DNA of 64,000 nucleotides from Halopseudomonas phragmitis (GTDB lineage Bacteria; Pseudomonadota; Gammaproteobacteria; Pseudomonadales; Pseudomonadaceae). Location: assembly GCF_002056295.1 (NCBI RefSeq), contig NZ_CP020100.1:1-64000 (forward strand), in the 5' to 3' direction. Below the pieces are notes generated by a model that ran no database searches, had not been told where the DNA came from, and saw nothing but the letters and a program-made list of their open reading frames with translations. Below, piece after piece: positions 24,828-38,598 of the stretch. The number at the start of each line of letters is the position of its first letter. Position 1 is the stretch's first letter. The position numbers and the translations under genes are program-made.

Positions 24828-25464
24828 TATTGTCGGCCCGCCCCTCGATCAGCCTGGGGGAGTGGCCGGCCCATTCCATCGCCGAGGACTCATCGGTAAT
24901 CGCCACACCAGCGGCCAAGGCCGCCGCCAATGCCTTGCGCAAGGCACCAAGACGAAACATCTGCGGCGTATAGGCTTGCCAGTACAACGCACGATCCGGG
25001 GTTGACTGTACCCGCCCGTCCGGGCCGGCCAGCTTCAGAGTATCGCGCACTGGCACTGCCAGCAGCCCACCAACCGGGTCATCAGCCAGCTCGCGCACCA
25101 GCTTGTGCAGATCGGTTTCAGCCAGGTTGGGACGGGCCGCATCATGGACCAGCACCCAGTCCTGTTCATCAGCACCCAGTTCACTGAGCCGTTTTAGACC
25201 GGACAGCACCGAGTCGGCCCGCTCCCGCCCGCCCGCAGCACGACTGATGCGGGTATCCAGCGCACAGGCCAGTTGCGGCCACCAGTCATCATCAGCCGAC
25301 AGGCAGACCACCAGCCCCAAAAGCTCAGGCTGGCCAAGAAAACAGTCAAGGGTATGTTCGATCAGGGTACGGCCCCTGAGAGGCAGATACTGCTTGGGCC
25401 GATCGGCCTGCATGCGGGTGCCGACACCAGCAGCCGGAATCACCACCCAGTAGTGCTGACTCAT
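24787..25464 (-). CDS. ispD: 2-C-methyl-D-erythritol 4-phosphate cytidylyltransferase
   Basis: This 225-residue enzyme forms CDP-methylerythritol from CTP and MEP, third step of the non-mevalonate isoprenoid pathway. The nucleotide-binding motif is IPAAGVGTRMQADRPKQYLPL, followed by GGRERADSVLSGL and VLVHDAARP, then VRDTLK, all family hallmarks. It overlaps the ftsB stop by 4 bp, so the two are coupled, the standard arrangement in gammaproteobacteria. The next pathway gene, ispF, which often adjoins ispD, is absent here; umuC instead runs into its 3' end. Confidence 0.96.
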   Translation of the reverse strand: MSQHYWVVIPAAGVGTRMQADRPKQYLPLRGRTLIEHTLDCFLGQPELLGLVVCLSADDDWWPQLACALDTRISRAAGGRERADSVLSGLKRLSELGADEQDWVLVHDAARPNLAETDLHKLVRELADDPVGGLLAVPVRDTLKLAGPDGRVQSTPDRALYWQAYTPQMFRLGALRKALAAALAAGVAITDESSAMEWAGHSPRLIEGRADNIKITRPEDLHWLG

Positions 25465-25733
25465 TCGCTGCTCAGTTGAAACAGGATTTCGCCTTCCTTG
25501 ACCATGCCGAGTTCGTGACGGGCACGTTCCTCGATGGTTTCCAGGCCCTGTTTGAGCTCAATGACCTCAGCGGTCAGCACCCGATTACGCTCCTGCAACT
25601 GCTCGTTCTCGCGTTGCTGCGCGGCGATCTGCTGCTTGAGCTGGGCGACATGGGCAAAGCTGCCGTCACCCACCCACAACCGGTATTGCAGACCGGCCAG
25701 CAGTGTCAGAGTGATAAGCCAGAGCCATTTCAT
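25461..25733 (-). CDS. ftsB: cell-division protein FtsB
   Basis: This 90-residue bitopic inner-membrane protein links FtsQ and FtsL in the divisome. It has one N-terminal membrane helix (about residues 2-20, WLWLITLTLLAGLQYRLW) and a periplasmic leucine-zipper-like coiled coil (28-65, with the LKQQIAAQQRENEQLQERN segment). The ELKQGLETIEERARHELGMVKEGE end is the conserved globular motif. It lies between eno and ispD, as in E. coli and Pseudomonas, and its TGA overlaps the ispD ATG. Confidence 0.95.
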   Translation of the reverse strand: MKWLWLITLTLLAGLQYRLWVGDGSFAHVAQLKQQIAAQQRENEQLQERNRVLTAEVIELKQGLETIEERARHELGMVKEGEILFQLSSE

Positions 25734-25771
25734 AGAGGCAGGCCTTGAGAGGGCGACTGAAGGTAGTCTAC

Positions 25772-25797
25772 CCCCTCTCCGACAGGGCGGAGAGGGG
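25772..25797 (-). terminator. hairpin between eno and ftsB
   Basis: CCCCTCTCCG (25772-25781) pairs perfectly with CGGAGAGGGG (25788-25797) around a 6-base loop. It lies 15 bp after the eno stop on the minus strand. There is no T run, so it may weaken rather than stop transcription into ftsB. Confidence 0.45.
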
Positions 25798-25811
25798 ATA
25801 TAACCAGACTA

Positions 25812-27131
<1,320 letters not shown>

Positions 27132-27146
27132 TCAATCGGTAAATTG

Positions 27147-29654
<2,508 letters not shown>

Positions 29655-29757
29655 TTAGGCGGCAGGGCCGCAAGGAATCGAAAGGGAGCCGGGAAAAAGG
29701 TCTTTCCCAAAGTCTCGTCAAGATGGGATATCAGGATACCAGAGCGCCCCGTCTTGC

Positions 29758-31101
29758 TCAATCCGTAGCTGGCCTTTCCGCACACGGAAACCAGCTCAAC
29801 TCCCAGCCATCCTGGTCCGGCGCGGCCATGAAGGCCTCGGCATTCCAACGACCGGCCACCGATACCAGATGCCCTTGGCAGTATAGCAATGGGATTGATG
29901 GACGCAGCCACATAGGAATGCCAGCCTCCTGGAACAACTGTTTGAGTGACTGGCTGGGTCTGCCCGGCAGACGAATGCGCTCCCCGCCCTGGCGATAACC
30001 AATCTGCCATGGCCCAGCCCCCGGCAGCAGTCCACCCTGGCGGTGACGCCAGCACAACCAGCCATTACCCGCACGCAGCCGGATATCGGCCAGCTTGTGC
30101 AACGCCTCCCCCTTCCCTGCTGGCACGCCCGCTGCGGGCAAGCACCACAGACGATCCGACGAACGGCACAAGCGGTAGCCAGCCAGACTCAGCAGCGGCT
30201 GACGATCAGCCGCAGCAGTCAACTGCTGCTGCCACTGCAGCAACTGGCGCTGCTCCGGCGCCACATGGCCCAAACCGTGTAGCCAGAACCGCAGCAGATT
30301 GCGCTGCCGGGCTGGACTCAGCTCCAGCAGACGCCTCACCAGCAAGCTGGGCCAGGCACTCAGCCAGGCATCGGCTAAAGCGTCAGTACAGTACTCCAGA
30401 TCCTCGGCCGCTCGCTCATCAAGCAGATTGTTGGCTTCCTCGGCATGGGCAGCCAGGCGCAGCAGGTTGTCATCCAGATGTGGCCAGGCCTGACGCAGGT
30501 TCGGCAGCCATTGGTGACGCAGAGCGGTGCGGGCAAAGCGCGGGTCGGTATTGGCCGGGTCGTCGATCCAGCTCAGCCCACGCCGGCGCGCCTCGCGCTC
30601 CAGCTCGGCCCGGGAAAACCCCAGTAGTGGCCGATACAACCGCCCCTGCCCCAGAGCACGCTCACGCGGCATGCCGGCCAGCCCGCGCACACCGGTGCCA
30701 CGCAGCACTCGAAACAACAAGGTTTCCAACTGATCATCCCGATGATGGGCCAGCAGCAGCACCTCGCCAGACCCAATCTGCCGTTCGAAGGCAGCATAGC
30801 GCGCCTGACGGGCAGCCTCTTCAACGCTGCCGCCAGGCGCCAGCGTCACCCGTTCGCAGTGCAACGGCAAACCCCGTTGTTCACAAGCCTGACGGCAATG
30901 CTCGGCCCAGGCATCGGCATCGGGATGCAGGCCATGGTGGATATGGATAACGCGCAGAGGGGGAACTTGATGGGTTGTCGCCAACTCGGCCAACAAGTCC
31001 AGCAACAGCAGAGAATCCAGGCCGCCGGACAGCCCCAACCACCAGGCCGGGGCATGGGCGCAGGGCGCCAACTGCTCGAGCAGCGCCTGCGAAGACAGCA
31101 T
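29758..31101 (-). CDS. tilS: tRNA(Ile)-lysidine synthetase
   Basis: This 447-residue enzyme adds lysine to C34 of the CAU-anticodon isoleucine tRNA so that it reads AUA. The N-terminal PP-loop ATPase motif is LSGGLDSLLLL, then AHHRDDQLETLLFRVLRGTG, which is the family signature. The C-terminal half contains the TilS substrate-binding and C-terminal domains (GERIRLPGRPSQSLKQLFQEAGIP). It starts 1 bp after the accA stop. Length matches gammaproteobacterial members. The protein diverges in the middle, which is normal for this family. Confidence 0.93.
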   Translation of the reverse strand: MLSSQALLEQLAPCAHAPAWWLGLSGGLDSLLLLDLLAELATTHQVPPLRVIHIHHGLHPDADAWAEHCRQACEQRGLPLHCERVTLAPGGSVEEAARQARYAAFERQIGSGEVLLLAHHRDDQLETLLFRVLRGTGVRGLAGMPRERALGQGRLYRPLLGFSRAELEREARRRGLSWIDDPANTDPRFARTALRHQWLPNLRQAWPHLDDNLLRLAAHAEEANNLLDERAAEDLEYCTDALADAWLSAWPSLLVRRLLELSPARQRNLLRFWLHGLGHVAPEQRQLLQWQQQLTAAADRQPLLSLAGYRLCRSSDRLWCLPAAGVPAGKGEALHKLADIRLRAGNGWLCWRHRQGGLLPGAGPWQIGYRQGGERIRLPGRPSQSLKQLFQEAGIPMWLRPSIPLLYCQGHLVSVAGRWNAEAFMAAPDQDGWELSWFPCAERPATD

Positions 31102-31102
31102 G

Positions 31103-32059
31103 TTACTGCAGGCCGTAACTCATCAGCCGCTGGTAACGCTGCTCCAGTAGTGCGTCATCAGCCAGGCCGCCGAGCTTGTCGAGTTCGGCAATCAAGCGGG
31201 CCTTGATCCGCGCAGCGGTTTCAGCCGGGTTGCGGTGCGCGCCGCCCAGCGGTTCGGGGATCAGGTTATCGACCAGCCCCAGCTCCTTGAGCCGCTCAGC
31301 GGTCACGCCCATGGCCTGAGCGGCATCAGCAGCCTTCTCGGCGCTACGCCACAGAATAGAGGCACAGCCTTCCGGCGAAATCACCGAGTAGGTGGAGTAT
31401 TGCAACATCATCAGATGATCGCAGACACCGATGGCCAATGCGCCACCGGAACCACCCTCACCAATCACGGTGGCGATAATCGGGGTCTTCAGCCGCGCCA
31501 TCACTTGCAGGTTCCAGGCAATCGCCTCGCTCTGGCCACGCTCCTCGGCGTCGATACCCGGATAAGCGCCTGGGGTATCGATAAAGGTGAGGATCGGCAT
31601 CTTGAAGCGCTCGGCCATCTGCATCAGCCGGCAGGCCTTGCGGTAGCCTTCAGGCTTGGGCATGCCGAAGTTGCGCCGGACCTTCTCCCGAACATCGCGC
31701 CCCTTCTGGTGACCGATAACCATCACCGGGCGACCATCCAGGCGCGCCATCCCGCCAACAATCGCTGCATCGTCAGCAAAGTGCCGATCACCGTGCAGCT
31801 CTTCAAAGTCGGTAAAGATATGACTGATGTAATCCAGGGTATAGGGACGCTGCGGATGCCGCGCCATTTGCGCGATTTGCCAACTGCTGAGGTTGCCGAA
31901 AATGCTTTCAGTGAGCGACTTGCTCTTGTCCTGCAGCTTGGCAATTTCTTCGGTGATATTGAGAGAGTTGTCATTGCCGACCAGACGTAGCTCCTCAATC
32001 TTGGCCTGCAAATCAGCGATGGGCTGTTCGAATTCCAGGTATTGCTGACTCTTGCTCAT
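31103..32059 (-). CDS. accA: acetyl-CoA carboxylase carboxyltransferase subunit alpha
   Basis: This 318-residue subunit transfers the carboxyl group from carboxybiotin to acetyl-CoA together with AccD, giving malonyl-CoA for fatty-acid synthesis. Typical blocks are [15 protein letters not shown] near the start, [47 protein letters not shown] and [13 protein letters not shown]. The start is not decided by a strong ribosome site. I chose ATG at 32059 (MSKSQQ); an ATG two codons upstream at 32065 is equally possible. It follows dnaE after 133 bp and precedes tilS, the conserved order. Confidence 0.95.
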   Translation of the reverse strand: MSKSQQYLEFEQPIADLQAKIEELRLVGNDNSLNITEEIAKLQDKSKSLTESIFGNLSSWQIAQMARHPQRPYTLDYISHIFTDFEELHGDRHFADDAAIVGGMARLDGRPVMVIGHQKGRDVREKVRRNFGMPKPEGYRKACRLMQMAERFKMPILTFIDTPGAYPGIDAEERGQSEAIAWNLQVMARLKTPIIATVIGEGGSGGALAIGVCDHLMMLQYSTYSVISPEGCASILWRSAEKAADAAQAMGVTAERLKELGLVDNLIPEPLGGAHRNPAETAARIKARLIAELDKLGGLADDALLEQRYQRLMSYGLQ

Positions 32060-32192
32060 AAGCATCCATTATCCGCGTGGCGGCCCGTCGGGCGTCAGAA
32101 ATTGTTCGGCAATACCTTACGGGATTGCCGCAGATTCGTCGAGGATCACTGCCGTTACCTGCGCCACAAGTCTGGCGGGCAACACGCAGAGC

Positions 32193-35100
32193 CTATCTGT
32201 AGTGCAAAGAGACGCTGTCTTTGCCCAACTGGTCACGCAGGCTCTGCACCAGATCATCGGCCGGTTCAACGCACCAGTCATCACCCAGACGCAAAAGTAC
32301 CTCGGCGTCCGGGCGCTGCAACTCAACACTGACCGCACATTCGCCACGATGCTGCTGCAGCAGTGCCGCAACCTTGCCCAAGCTATCCGGCCCATGACAT
32401 TGAGTATCCAGGCGAATGCGAACACTGTCGAGCAAGGCGGTACGCGCCTCTTCCAGACTCATCACCCGCTTGGCCCGCAAGCGCATGCCGCCGGAGAAAT
32501 CATCCAGCGCCACCTCGCCCTCGATGACCAACAGCGCATCTTTCTGCAATAGAGCCTGGGCGGCAGCATAGGCTTCGGAGAACAGCGAAGCCTCGATCCG
32601 TGCCGAACGGTCATCCAGGGTCACGAACGCCACCTTATCACCACGCTTGTTCTTCATCACCCGCAGATCGAAAACCAACCCGGCTACCGTTTGGCTATCA
32701 CGCGAGGGTTTCAGATCGAGAATCCGCTGCCGGGCAAAGCGTCGTACTTCCTGTTCATACTCATCGATTGGGTGACCGGTCAGATACAGGCCGAGGGTTT
32801 CCTTCTCACCACGCAGCCGTTCCTTGAAACTCCATTCGCGCACCCTTCGATAGGGTTCGTAGACATCACGCTCGGTTGACGGTCCCAGCAGGTCGCCAAA
32901 CAGATCATCATGACCGCTGTCAGCGCTCTTGGCGCTCTGCTCGGCCGAGGCAATGGCCTCTTCCATGGCTGCCATCAGAGCTGCGCGGTTCCGGTCGATC
33001 TGCTTCTGGTAGGCCTGTGGCTCCTCGGCAAAGAACGGTCCCAGCCGGTCCAGCGCACCGCTACGGATCAGCGCTTCCATGACCCGCTTGTTGATACGCT
33101 TGAGATCGACCCGGGCACAGAAATCGAACAAATCATTGAACGGCCCGCCGGCCTGGCGGGTCTCGACGATGGTTTCCACCGGTCCCTCGCCCACACCCTT
33201 GATGGCGCCCAGACCATAAACCACATCGCCGGCTTCATCGACGGTGAACTTGAACTCGGAAACATTGACGTCAGGCGCCTTGATCCGCAGCTTCATGCTG
33301 CGGCATTCCTCGATCAGGGTCACCACCTTGTCGGTGTTGTGCATATCGGCCGAGAGTACAGCAGCCATGAACGGCGCCGGATGGTGCGCCTTGAGCCAGG
33401 CGGTCTGGTAGGAGACCAGACCATAGGCCGCCGAGTGCGACTTGTTGAACCCGTAACCGGCGAACTTTTCCACCAGGTCGAAGATGTTGCCCGCCAGGTC
33501 GGCATCGATGCCGTTGTTCTGGCAGCCCTCCAGGAAGACGGCACGCTGCTTGGCCATCTCTTCTGGTTTTTTCTTACCCATCGCCCGGCGCAGCATATCG
33601 GCGCCACCGAGGGTGTAGCCGGCCATTACCTGGGCAATCTGCATCACCTGTTCCTGATACAGAATGATACCGTAGGTCGGCTTGAGCACTGGCTCCAGCC
33701 CGGGGTACTGGTAGTTCGGGTGCGGGTAGGAAATTTCCTCGCGCCCGTGTTTACGGTTGATGAAGTCGTCAACCATGCCCGATTGCAGCGGTCCCGGACG
33801 GAACAGTGCCACCAGTGCGATCAGGTCTTCCAGACAGTCCGGCTTGAGCTTTTTGATCAGCTCCTTCATACCGCGCGATTCAAGCTGGAACACCGCCGTG
33901 GTCTCGGCCTTCTGCAACATGGCATAGGTCGGCTTGTCATCCAACGGGATGAAATCGATATTGATCGGCTCAAGACCCTTTTTGGCCTGCTCGCGGTTGA
34001 TGGTCTCCATCGCCCACTTGATGATGGTCAGGGTTCGTAGCCCGAGGAAGTCGAACTTGACCAGGCCGGCCGACTCCACATCATCCTTGTCGAACTGGGT
34101 TACCAGGCCACCACCGGACTCATCACAATAAAGTGGAGCAAAATCGGTCAGTTTGGTCGGCGCGATCACCACCCCACCAGCGTGCTTGCCGACGTTACGG
34201 GTGATGCCTTCGAGCTTGAGCGCCATGTCCCAGATTTCCTGGGCTTCCTCGTCGTTGGCGAGGAAGTCGCGGAGCATCTCTTCCTGTTCATAGGCCTTGG
34301 CCAGGGTCATGCCGACTTCGAACGGAATCATCTTCGACAGCTTGTCGGCCAGGCCATAGGACTTGCCCTGCACCCGCGCCACATCGCGCACTACCGCCTT
34401 GGCCGCCATGGTTCCGAAGGTGATGATCTGCGACACCGCGTTGCGACCGTACATGTCGGCCACATAGTCGATCACCCGGTCGCGGCCTTCCATGCAAAAG
34501 TCAACGTCGAAGTCGGGCATCGAGACCCGCTCGGGGTTGAGGAAACGCTCGAACAGCAGGTCATACTGCAGCGGATCAAGATCAGTGATCAACAGCGAGT
34601 AGGCCACCAGCGAACCGGCACCCGAGCCCCGACCAGGGCCTACCGGCACCCCGTTGCCCTTGGCCCACTTGATGAAGTCCATCACGATCAGGAAGTAGCC
34701 CGGGAAACCCATCTGGTTGATGATATCCAGCTCGAAGTTAAGCCGGTCGATATAGACCTGACGCTTAGCCTCATAATCCGGGGTATCGGGCGGCAAAATG
34801 ACCTTGAGTCGTTCTTCCAGCCCCTCGAATGAAACCTGCTTGAAGTATTCCTCGATGGTCATGCCTTCGGGAATCGGGAAATCCGGCAGGAAGTAGGTGC
34901 CCAACTGCACCTCGATATTACAGCGGCGGGCAATTTCGACCGAGTTTTCCAGTGCCTCGGGGATATCGGCAAACAGCTCGGCCATTTCCGCAGGAGTCTT
35001 GAGATACTGCTCTTCGCTGTACTGACGCACCCGGCGCGGATCGTCCAGCGCCCGGCCCTCACCAATGCAGACACGGGTTTCATGGGCTTCGAAATCCTCG

Positions 35101-35717
35101 CGCTTGAGAAACCGCACATCGTTGGTTGCCACTACCGGGCAACCACTGCGCACCGCCAGAGCCACGGCAGCATGTACGTGCTCTTCATCGTTGGCCCGGT
35201 CGGTCCGCTGCAGCTCCAGATAAAAGCGCTCAGGGAACACCGTCATCCAGAAATCCAGCAGCTCATCGGCCACCTGCGGATTACTAGATAGCAAGGCCTG
35301 GCCGATTTCACCCTCTTTTGCCCCCGACAGCGCGATCACCCCTTCACTGGCCTCGGCGATCCACTCCCGGCGTACGGTCGACAGGCCATTGCTCTGACCT
35401 TCGGTAAAACCGCGCGATACCAGCTCGGTCAGGTTGCGGTAGCCTTTGGCATCCATCGCCAACAGGGTCATGCGAGTAAGCTGGTCATCATCATCGCGCC
35501 CGACCAACCAGACATCCACCCCGGAAATCGGCTTGATGCCCGCCCCCATGGCGGTCTTGTAAAACTTCACCAGACTGCACATGTTGCTCTGGTCGGTCAC
35601 CGCCACCGCCGGCATGCCCGCCTCGCCCACCGTCTTGATCAGCGGCTTGACTTTGACCAGGCCGTCGACCAGGGAAAATTCGGTGTGTACGCGCAAATGG
35701 ATGAAGCTGTGGTTCAT
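32193..35717 (-). CDS. dnaE: DNA polymerase III alpha subunit
   Basis: This 1174-residue protein is the replicative polymerase catalytic subunit. The N-terminal PHP domain begins with FIHLRVHTEFSLVDGL. The palm has the catalytic carboxylates in MPDFDVDFCMEGRDRV (about 400-415) and GRGSGAGSLVAYSL just before. The fingers and beta-clamp-binding region follow, then the OB-fold and C-terminal region with VAGLVFDLRVMKNKRGDKVAF. Length is typical for the DnaE1 type. I chose ATG at 35717 (MNHSFIH), the family start; the 33 codons upstream are not conserved in character. A 173 bp palindromic repeat lies 92 bp upstream and may separate its promoter from rnhB. Confidence 0.97.
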   Translation of the reverse strand: MNHSFIHLRVHTEFSLVDGLVKVKPLIKTVGEAGMPAVAVTDQSNMCSLVKFYKTAMGAGIKPISGVDVWLVGRDDDDQLTRMTLLAMDAKGYRNLTELVSRGFTEGQSNGLSTVRREWIAEASEGVIALSGAKEGEIGQALLSSNPQVADELLDFWMTVFPERFYLELQRTDRANDEEHVHAAVALAVRSGCPVVATNDVRFLKREDFEAHETRVCIGEGRALDDPRRVRQYSEEQYLKTPAEMAELFADIPEALENSVEIARRCNIEVQLGTYFLPDFPIPEGMTIEEYFKQVSFEGLEERLKVILPPDTPDYEAKRQVYIDRLNFELDIINQMGFPGYFLIVMDFIKWAKGNGVPVGPGRGSGAGSLVAYSLLITDLDPLQYDLLFERFLNPERVSMPDFDVDFCMEGRDRVIDYVADMYGRNAVSQIITFGTMAAKAVVRDVARVQGKSYGLADKLSKMIPFEVGMTLAKAYEQEEMLRDFLANDEEAQEIWDMALKLEGITRNVGKHAGGVVIAPTKLTDFAPLYCDESGGGLVTQFDKDDVESAGLVKFDFLGLRTLTIIKWAMETINREQAKKGLEPINIDFIPLDDKPTYAMLQKAETTAVFQLESRGMKELIKKLKPDCLEDLIALVALFRPGPLQSGMVDDFINRKHGREEISYPHPNYQYPGLEPVLKPTYGIILYQEQVMQIAQVMAGYTLGGADMLRRAMGKKKPEEMAKQRAVFLEGCQNNGIDADLAGNIFDLVEKFAGYGFNKSHSAAYGLVSYQTAWLKAHHPAPFMAAVLSADMHNTDKVVTLIEECRSMKLRIKAPDVNVSEFKFTVDEAGDVVYGLGAIKGVGEGPVETIVETRQAGGPFNDLFDFCARVDLKRINKRVMEALIRSGALDRLGPFFAEEPQAYQKQIDRNRAALMAAMEEAIASAEQSAKSADSGHDDLFGDLLGPSTERDVYEPYRRVREWSFKERLRGEKETLGLYLTGHPIDEYEQEVRRFARQRILDLKPSRDSQTVAGLVFDLRVMKNKRGDKVAFVTLDDRSARIEASLFSEAYAAAQALLQKDALLVIEGEVALDDFSGGMRLRAKRVMSLEEARTALLDSVRIRLDTQCHGPDSLGKVAALLQQHRGECAVSVELQRPDAEVLLRLGDDWCVEPADDLVQSLRDQLGKDSVSLHYR

Positions 35718-36056
35718 GCGAATCCTGTGGACGCTGGAGGGATGTTCAAAGCATGGATTGTAGCGGCGGGGGTAGACTGCGGCCAGCCTGGCGCTCAGGA
35801 AACACCAAGGAAACACTGATTAATTACACGCAAGCTCAGTAGCCCAGTTGGCGCTGACCTGTTCTGGACTGTCGATGCCCCGGACGGGCATCGTCAAGCC
35901 CCCAGGGATGGGTTCACGGCGTGTCCAGAACAGGTCAGCGACAATTGGGTCAACACCGAAACTGATTTAATCAGTGTTTCCCTAACGGTCTAGAACAGCT
36001 CACCGCCAACCGTGCACCTGACTTCGGAGCAATTGATCAGCCCGCCTCAAGCGCCG
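35718..36056. other. dnaE-rnhB intergenic region, no gene
   Basis: This 339 bp gap holds repeat copy B (35809-35981) and no believable coding frame. The dnaE promoter should lie here, either between the repeat and dnaE or within the repeat. About 75 bp to the right of the repeat show no clear terminator for rnhB. Confidence 0.7.
35809..35981. repeat. MITE-like palindromic repeat, copy B (complete)
   Basis: This 173 bp element has 15 bp perfect terminal inverted repeats, GGAAACACTGATTAA (35809-35823) and its complement (35967-35981). Nested inside are 27 bp arms (35843-35869 and 35923-35949) that pair with two mismatches, and a central loop with GATGCCC/GGGCATC. The hairpin core matches copy A, and the outer parts match copy C. 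There is no transposase frame, so it would need a helper enzyme to move. Confidence 0.8.
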
Positions 36057-36662
36057 TCAAGATTCCAAAACTGCCCGCACCGGTGCGAACGAGCGCCGAT
36101 GGATGGGTGTAGCCCCCAGCTCGCGCAAAGCCTGCAGATGCACCGGGGTCGGATAGCCCTTATGCCCGGCCAGGCCATAGCCAGGGTACTGACGGTCCAG
36201 CTCGCACATTTCCCGATCCCGAGCCACCTTGGCCAGAATTGAGGCGGCAGCAATCGCCGGCACCCGGCTGTCACCCTTGACCACAGGTTCAGCCGGCATG
36301 GGCAGTGGCGGACAGCGATTACCGTCAATCAGCACCCGGTCCGGGATTACAGCCAAACCAGCCACCGCCCGCTGCATCGCCAGCATGGTGGCATGGAGAA
36401 TATTCAACTGATCGATCTCCTCGACCTCAGCCCGGGCAATGCACCAGGCCAGCGCCCGCTCCTGAATCAGCGGAAACAGTGCTTCGCGGCGGGCCTCGGT
36501 AAGCTTCTTCGAGTCGTTCAGACCCTCAATAGGTCTGGTTGGATCAAGAATCACCGCAGCTGTCACTACCGCACCACAGAGCGGACCACGGCCAACCTCA
36601 TCCACCCCTGCTATCAACTCGTCACCTGCCGGCAAGGCCCAGTCCATACTCAGCTGGGTCAT
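36057..36662 (-). CDS. rnhB: ribonuclease HII
   Basis: This 201-residue endonuclease cuts RNA in RNA-DNA hybrids and removes single ribonucleotides from DNA. The catalytic signature is [21 protein letters not shown] (Asp, Glu), with the later Asp in VLIDGNRCP and the [13 protein letters not shown] stretch typical of the family. The ATG at 36662 overlaps the lpxB stop by 4 bp, so it is the last gene of the rpsB-to-rnhB block. The dnaE gene lies beyond a repeat-containing gap. Confidence 0.95.
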   Translation of the reverse strand: MTQLSMDWALPAGDELIAGVDEVGRGPLCGAVVTAAVILDPTRPIEGLNDSKKLTEARREALFPLIQERALAWCIARAEVEEIDQLNILHATMLAMQRAVAGLAVIPDRVLIDGNRCPPLPMPAEPVVKGDSRVPAIAAASILAKVARDREMCELDRQYPGYGLAGHKGYPTPVHLQALRELGATPIHRRSFAPVRAVLES

Positions 36663-37822
36663 AGCCGGCCCTTATCGCGCAGCAACTCCAGAATCGCCTC
36701 GGCAGCGGCATTGTCCGCGTCACGGCGCAAGAGCTGGTGCAGCTCAAGAAAGGTGGCCTGGGCGTCGTCACGTTCGGGACTGGGCTGCAGACGGGCGAGC
36801 AGTGCTCCCCCCAGCGCTTCAGGGGTCGCCGCATCCTGAAGGAACTCAGGCGCCACTTCACGCCCGGCGAGCAGATTGGGAAGAGCAACATGGCCGACCT
36901 TGACCAGCCGCTTAAGAATCTTAAAGGTCAGACCGGCCATCCGATAGGCCACGACCATAGGCCGTTTGAACAACATCGCTTCCAAGGTCGCAGTACCCGA
37001 GGCGATCAGTACAGCATCACAGGCAGCCAGTGCTTCGTGGGCCTGACCATCGAGCAGGGTCAGCGGCAAAACCATCCCGGATTCGGCAATGATTGCTTCC
37101 ATCTGCTCACGACGCTGTGGGTTGGCGCACGGCAGGATGAACTGCAAAGAAGGGTCGCGCTCCAGGCACCAACTGGCAGTATCCAGGAACAGGCGCCCGA
37201 GTTTGCGCAGTTCGCCATTGCGGCTGCCAGGCATCAGCGCCACCACCCGGGCTCCAGCGGCCAGATCCAGCGTCTCACGCGCCGCCAGACGATCAGGCTC
37301 CAGGGCAATACGATCGGCCAGAGTGTGGCCGACGCAACGCACGCGCACCCCATGACGCTGATAAACTTCCTCCTCGAACGGGAACAGGGTCAGCATCAAG
37401 TCAGTGGATTCGCGAATGCCCAGCACCCGCTTCTCACGCCAGGCCCAGACTGAAGGGCTGACATAATGCACAGTGGCAATACCGGCCTCGCGCAACCGCC
37501 GCTCGACCCCCAGGGTGAAATCCGGGGCATCGATGCCGATGAACACATCGGGCCGCTCGGCCTTGAGATAATCGACCAGCTCACGACGAATCCGCAGCAA
37601 TTCGCGCAGCCGCCCGAGTACTTCGACCAACCCCATTACCGACAGACGCTCCATCGGGACCCGGGTCTGCATGCCCTCGGCAAGCATTTTCGGGCCCCCG
37701 ATACCGATAAAACGCGCATCAGGGAAACGCTGCCTAAGCTCCCGGATCAGGCCGGCACCCAAGGTATCGCCGGAGGCTTCTCCGGCGACCAGCGCAATAC
37801 ATAGAGGTTGCTGAGTTGCCAC
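36659..37822 (-). CDS. lpxB: lipid-A-disaccharide synthase
   Basis: This 387-residue glycosyltransferase joins UDP-2,3-diacylglucosamine and lipid X to form the lipid A disaccharide at the inner membrane. The N-terminal [43 protein letters not shown] and the C-terminal [22 protein letters not shown] are all family blocks. The start is GTG at 37822, which shares one base with the lpxA stop, and the stop overlaps rnhB. It belongs to the continuous lpxD-fabZ-lpxA-lpxB run. Confidence 0.96.
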   Translation of the reverse strand: MATQQPLCIALVAGEASGDTLGAGLIRELRQRFPDARFIGIGGPKMLAEGMQTRVPMERLSVMGLVEVLGRLRELLRIRRELVDYLKAERPDVFIGIDAPDFTLGVERRLREAGIATVHYVSPSVWAWREKRVLGIRESTDLMLTLFPFEEEVYQRHGVRVRCVGHTLADRIALEPDRLAARETLDLAAGARVVALMPGSRNGELRKLGRLFLDTASWCLERDPSLQFILPCANPQRREQMEAIIAESGMVLPLTLLDGQAHEALAACDAVLIASGTATLEAMLFKRPMVVAYRMAGLTFKILKRLVKVGHVALPNLLAGREVAPEFLQDAATPEALGGALLARLQPSPERDDAQATFLELHQLLRRDADNAAAEAILELLRDKGRL

Positions 37823-38598
37823 TACCGGGTAATACCGCGGGTCGAGGCCAGAATGGAGTCGCGGTAGAGCGCAACTTCGGGATATTGCTCGGCACTGCCT
37901 TCAAGCTGGGCCAGCGCCTCCTGCAGGGTCAAGCCCTGACGATAGACAACCTTGTAGGCACGGCGCAGGGCGCTGACCAGTTCTGCACTGTAGCCGCGCC
38001 GGCGCATGCCCTCAAAGTTCATGCCGTGTGCACCAGCCGGATTGCCACCGACCATGACAAAGGCCGGAATGTCCTTGAATACCGCGCTATTGGCCGCGCT
38101 CATGGCAAAAGCGCCGATATGACAGAACTGGTGCACCGTGGTGTAACCACCCAGAATCGCGCCATTGCCGATTTGCACATGACCAGCGATGGTGGCGTTG
38201 TTGGCCATGATGATGTTGTCGCCAACCACGCAGTCGTGAGCCACATGCACATAGGCCATCAGCAGGTTGTTGCTTCCGATCCGAGTCACGCCCTGATCCT
38301 GCACGGTGCCACGATGAATAGTACACCCCTCACGGATGACGTTGTTGTCACCGATTTCCAGCCGGGTTGGTTCACCGTTGTACTTCTTGTCCTGACAGTC
38401 CTCACCGACCGAGGCAAACTGAAAGATACGGTTGTTGCGACCGATTCGGGTCGGCCCTTTGATCACCACATGCGAACCGATGACACTACCGGCACCGATC
38501 TCGACCTCTGGCCCAATCAGAGTCCAGGGGCCCACCTCGACATCATCCGCCAGACGGGCGGATGGATCGACGATCGCCTGAGGGTGAATCCGACTCAT
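37822..38598 (-). CDS. lpxA: UDP-N-acetylglucosamine acyltransferase
   Basis: This 258-residue cytoplasmic trimeric enzyme performs the first step of lipid A synthesis, transfer of a 3-hydroxyacyl chain from ACP to UDP-GlcNAc. The left-handed beta-helix is seen as repeated hexapeptides (I-G-x-x-x-x type) over residues 1-190, for example [17 protein letters not shown] and the catalytic His in [12 protein letters not shown] helical C-terminal domain follows. Length is standard. Its start overlaps the fabZ stop by 4 bp and its end abuts lpxB. Confidence 0.96.
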   Translation of the reverse strand: MSRIHPQAIVDPSARLADDVEVGPWTLIGPEVEIGAGSVIGSHVVIKGPTRIGRNNRIFQFASVGEDCQDKKYNGEPTRLEIGDNNVIREGCTIHRGTVQDQGVTRIGSNNLLMAYVHVAHDCVVGDNIIMANNATIAGHVQIGNGAILGGYTTVHQFCHIGAFAMSAANSAVFKDIPAFVMVGGNPAGAHGMNFEGMRRRGYSAELVSALRRAYKVVYRQGLTLQEALAQLEGSAEQYPEVALYRDSILASTRGITR

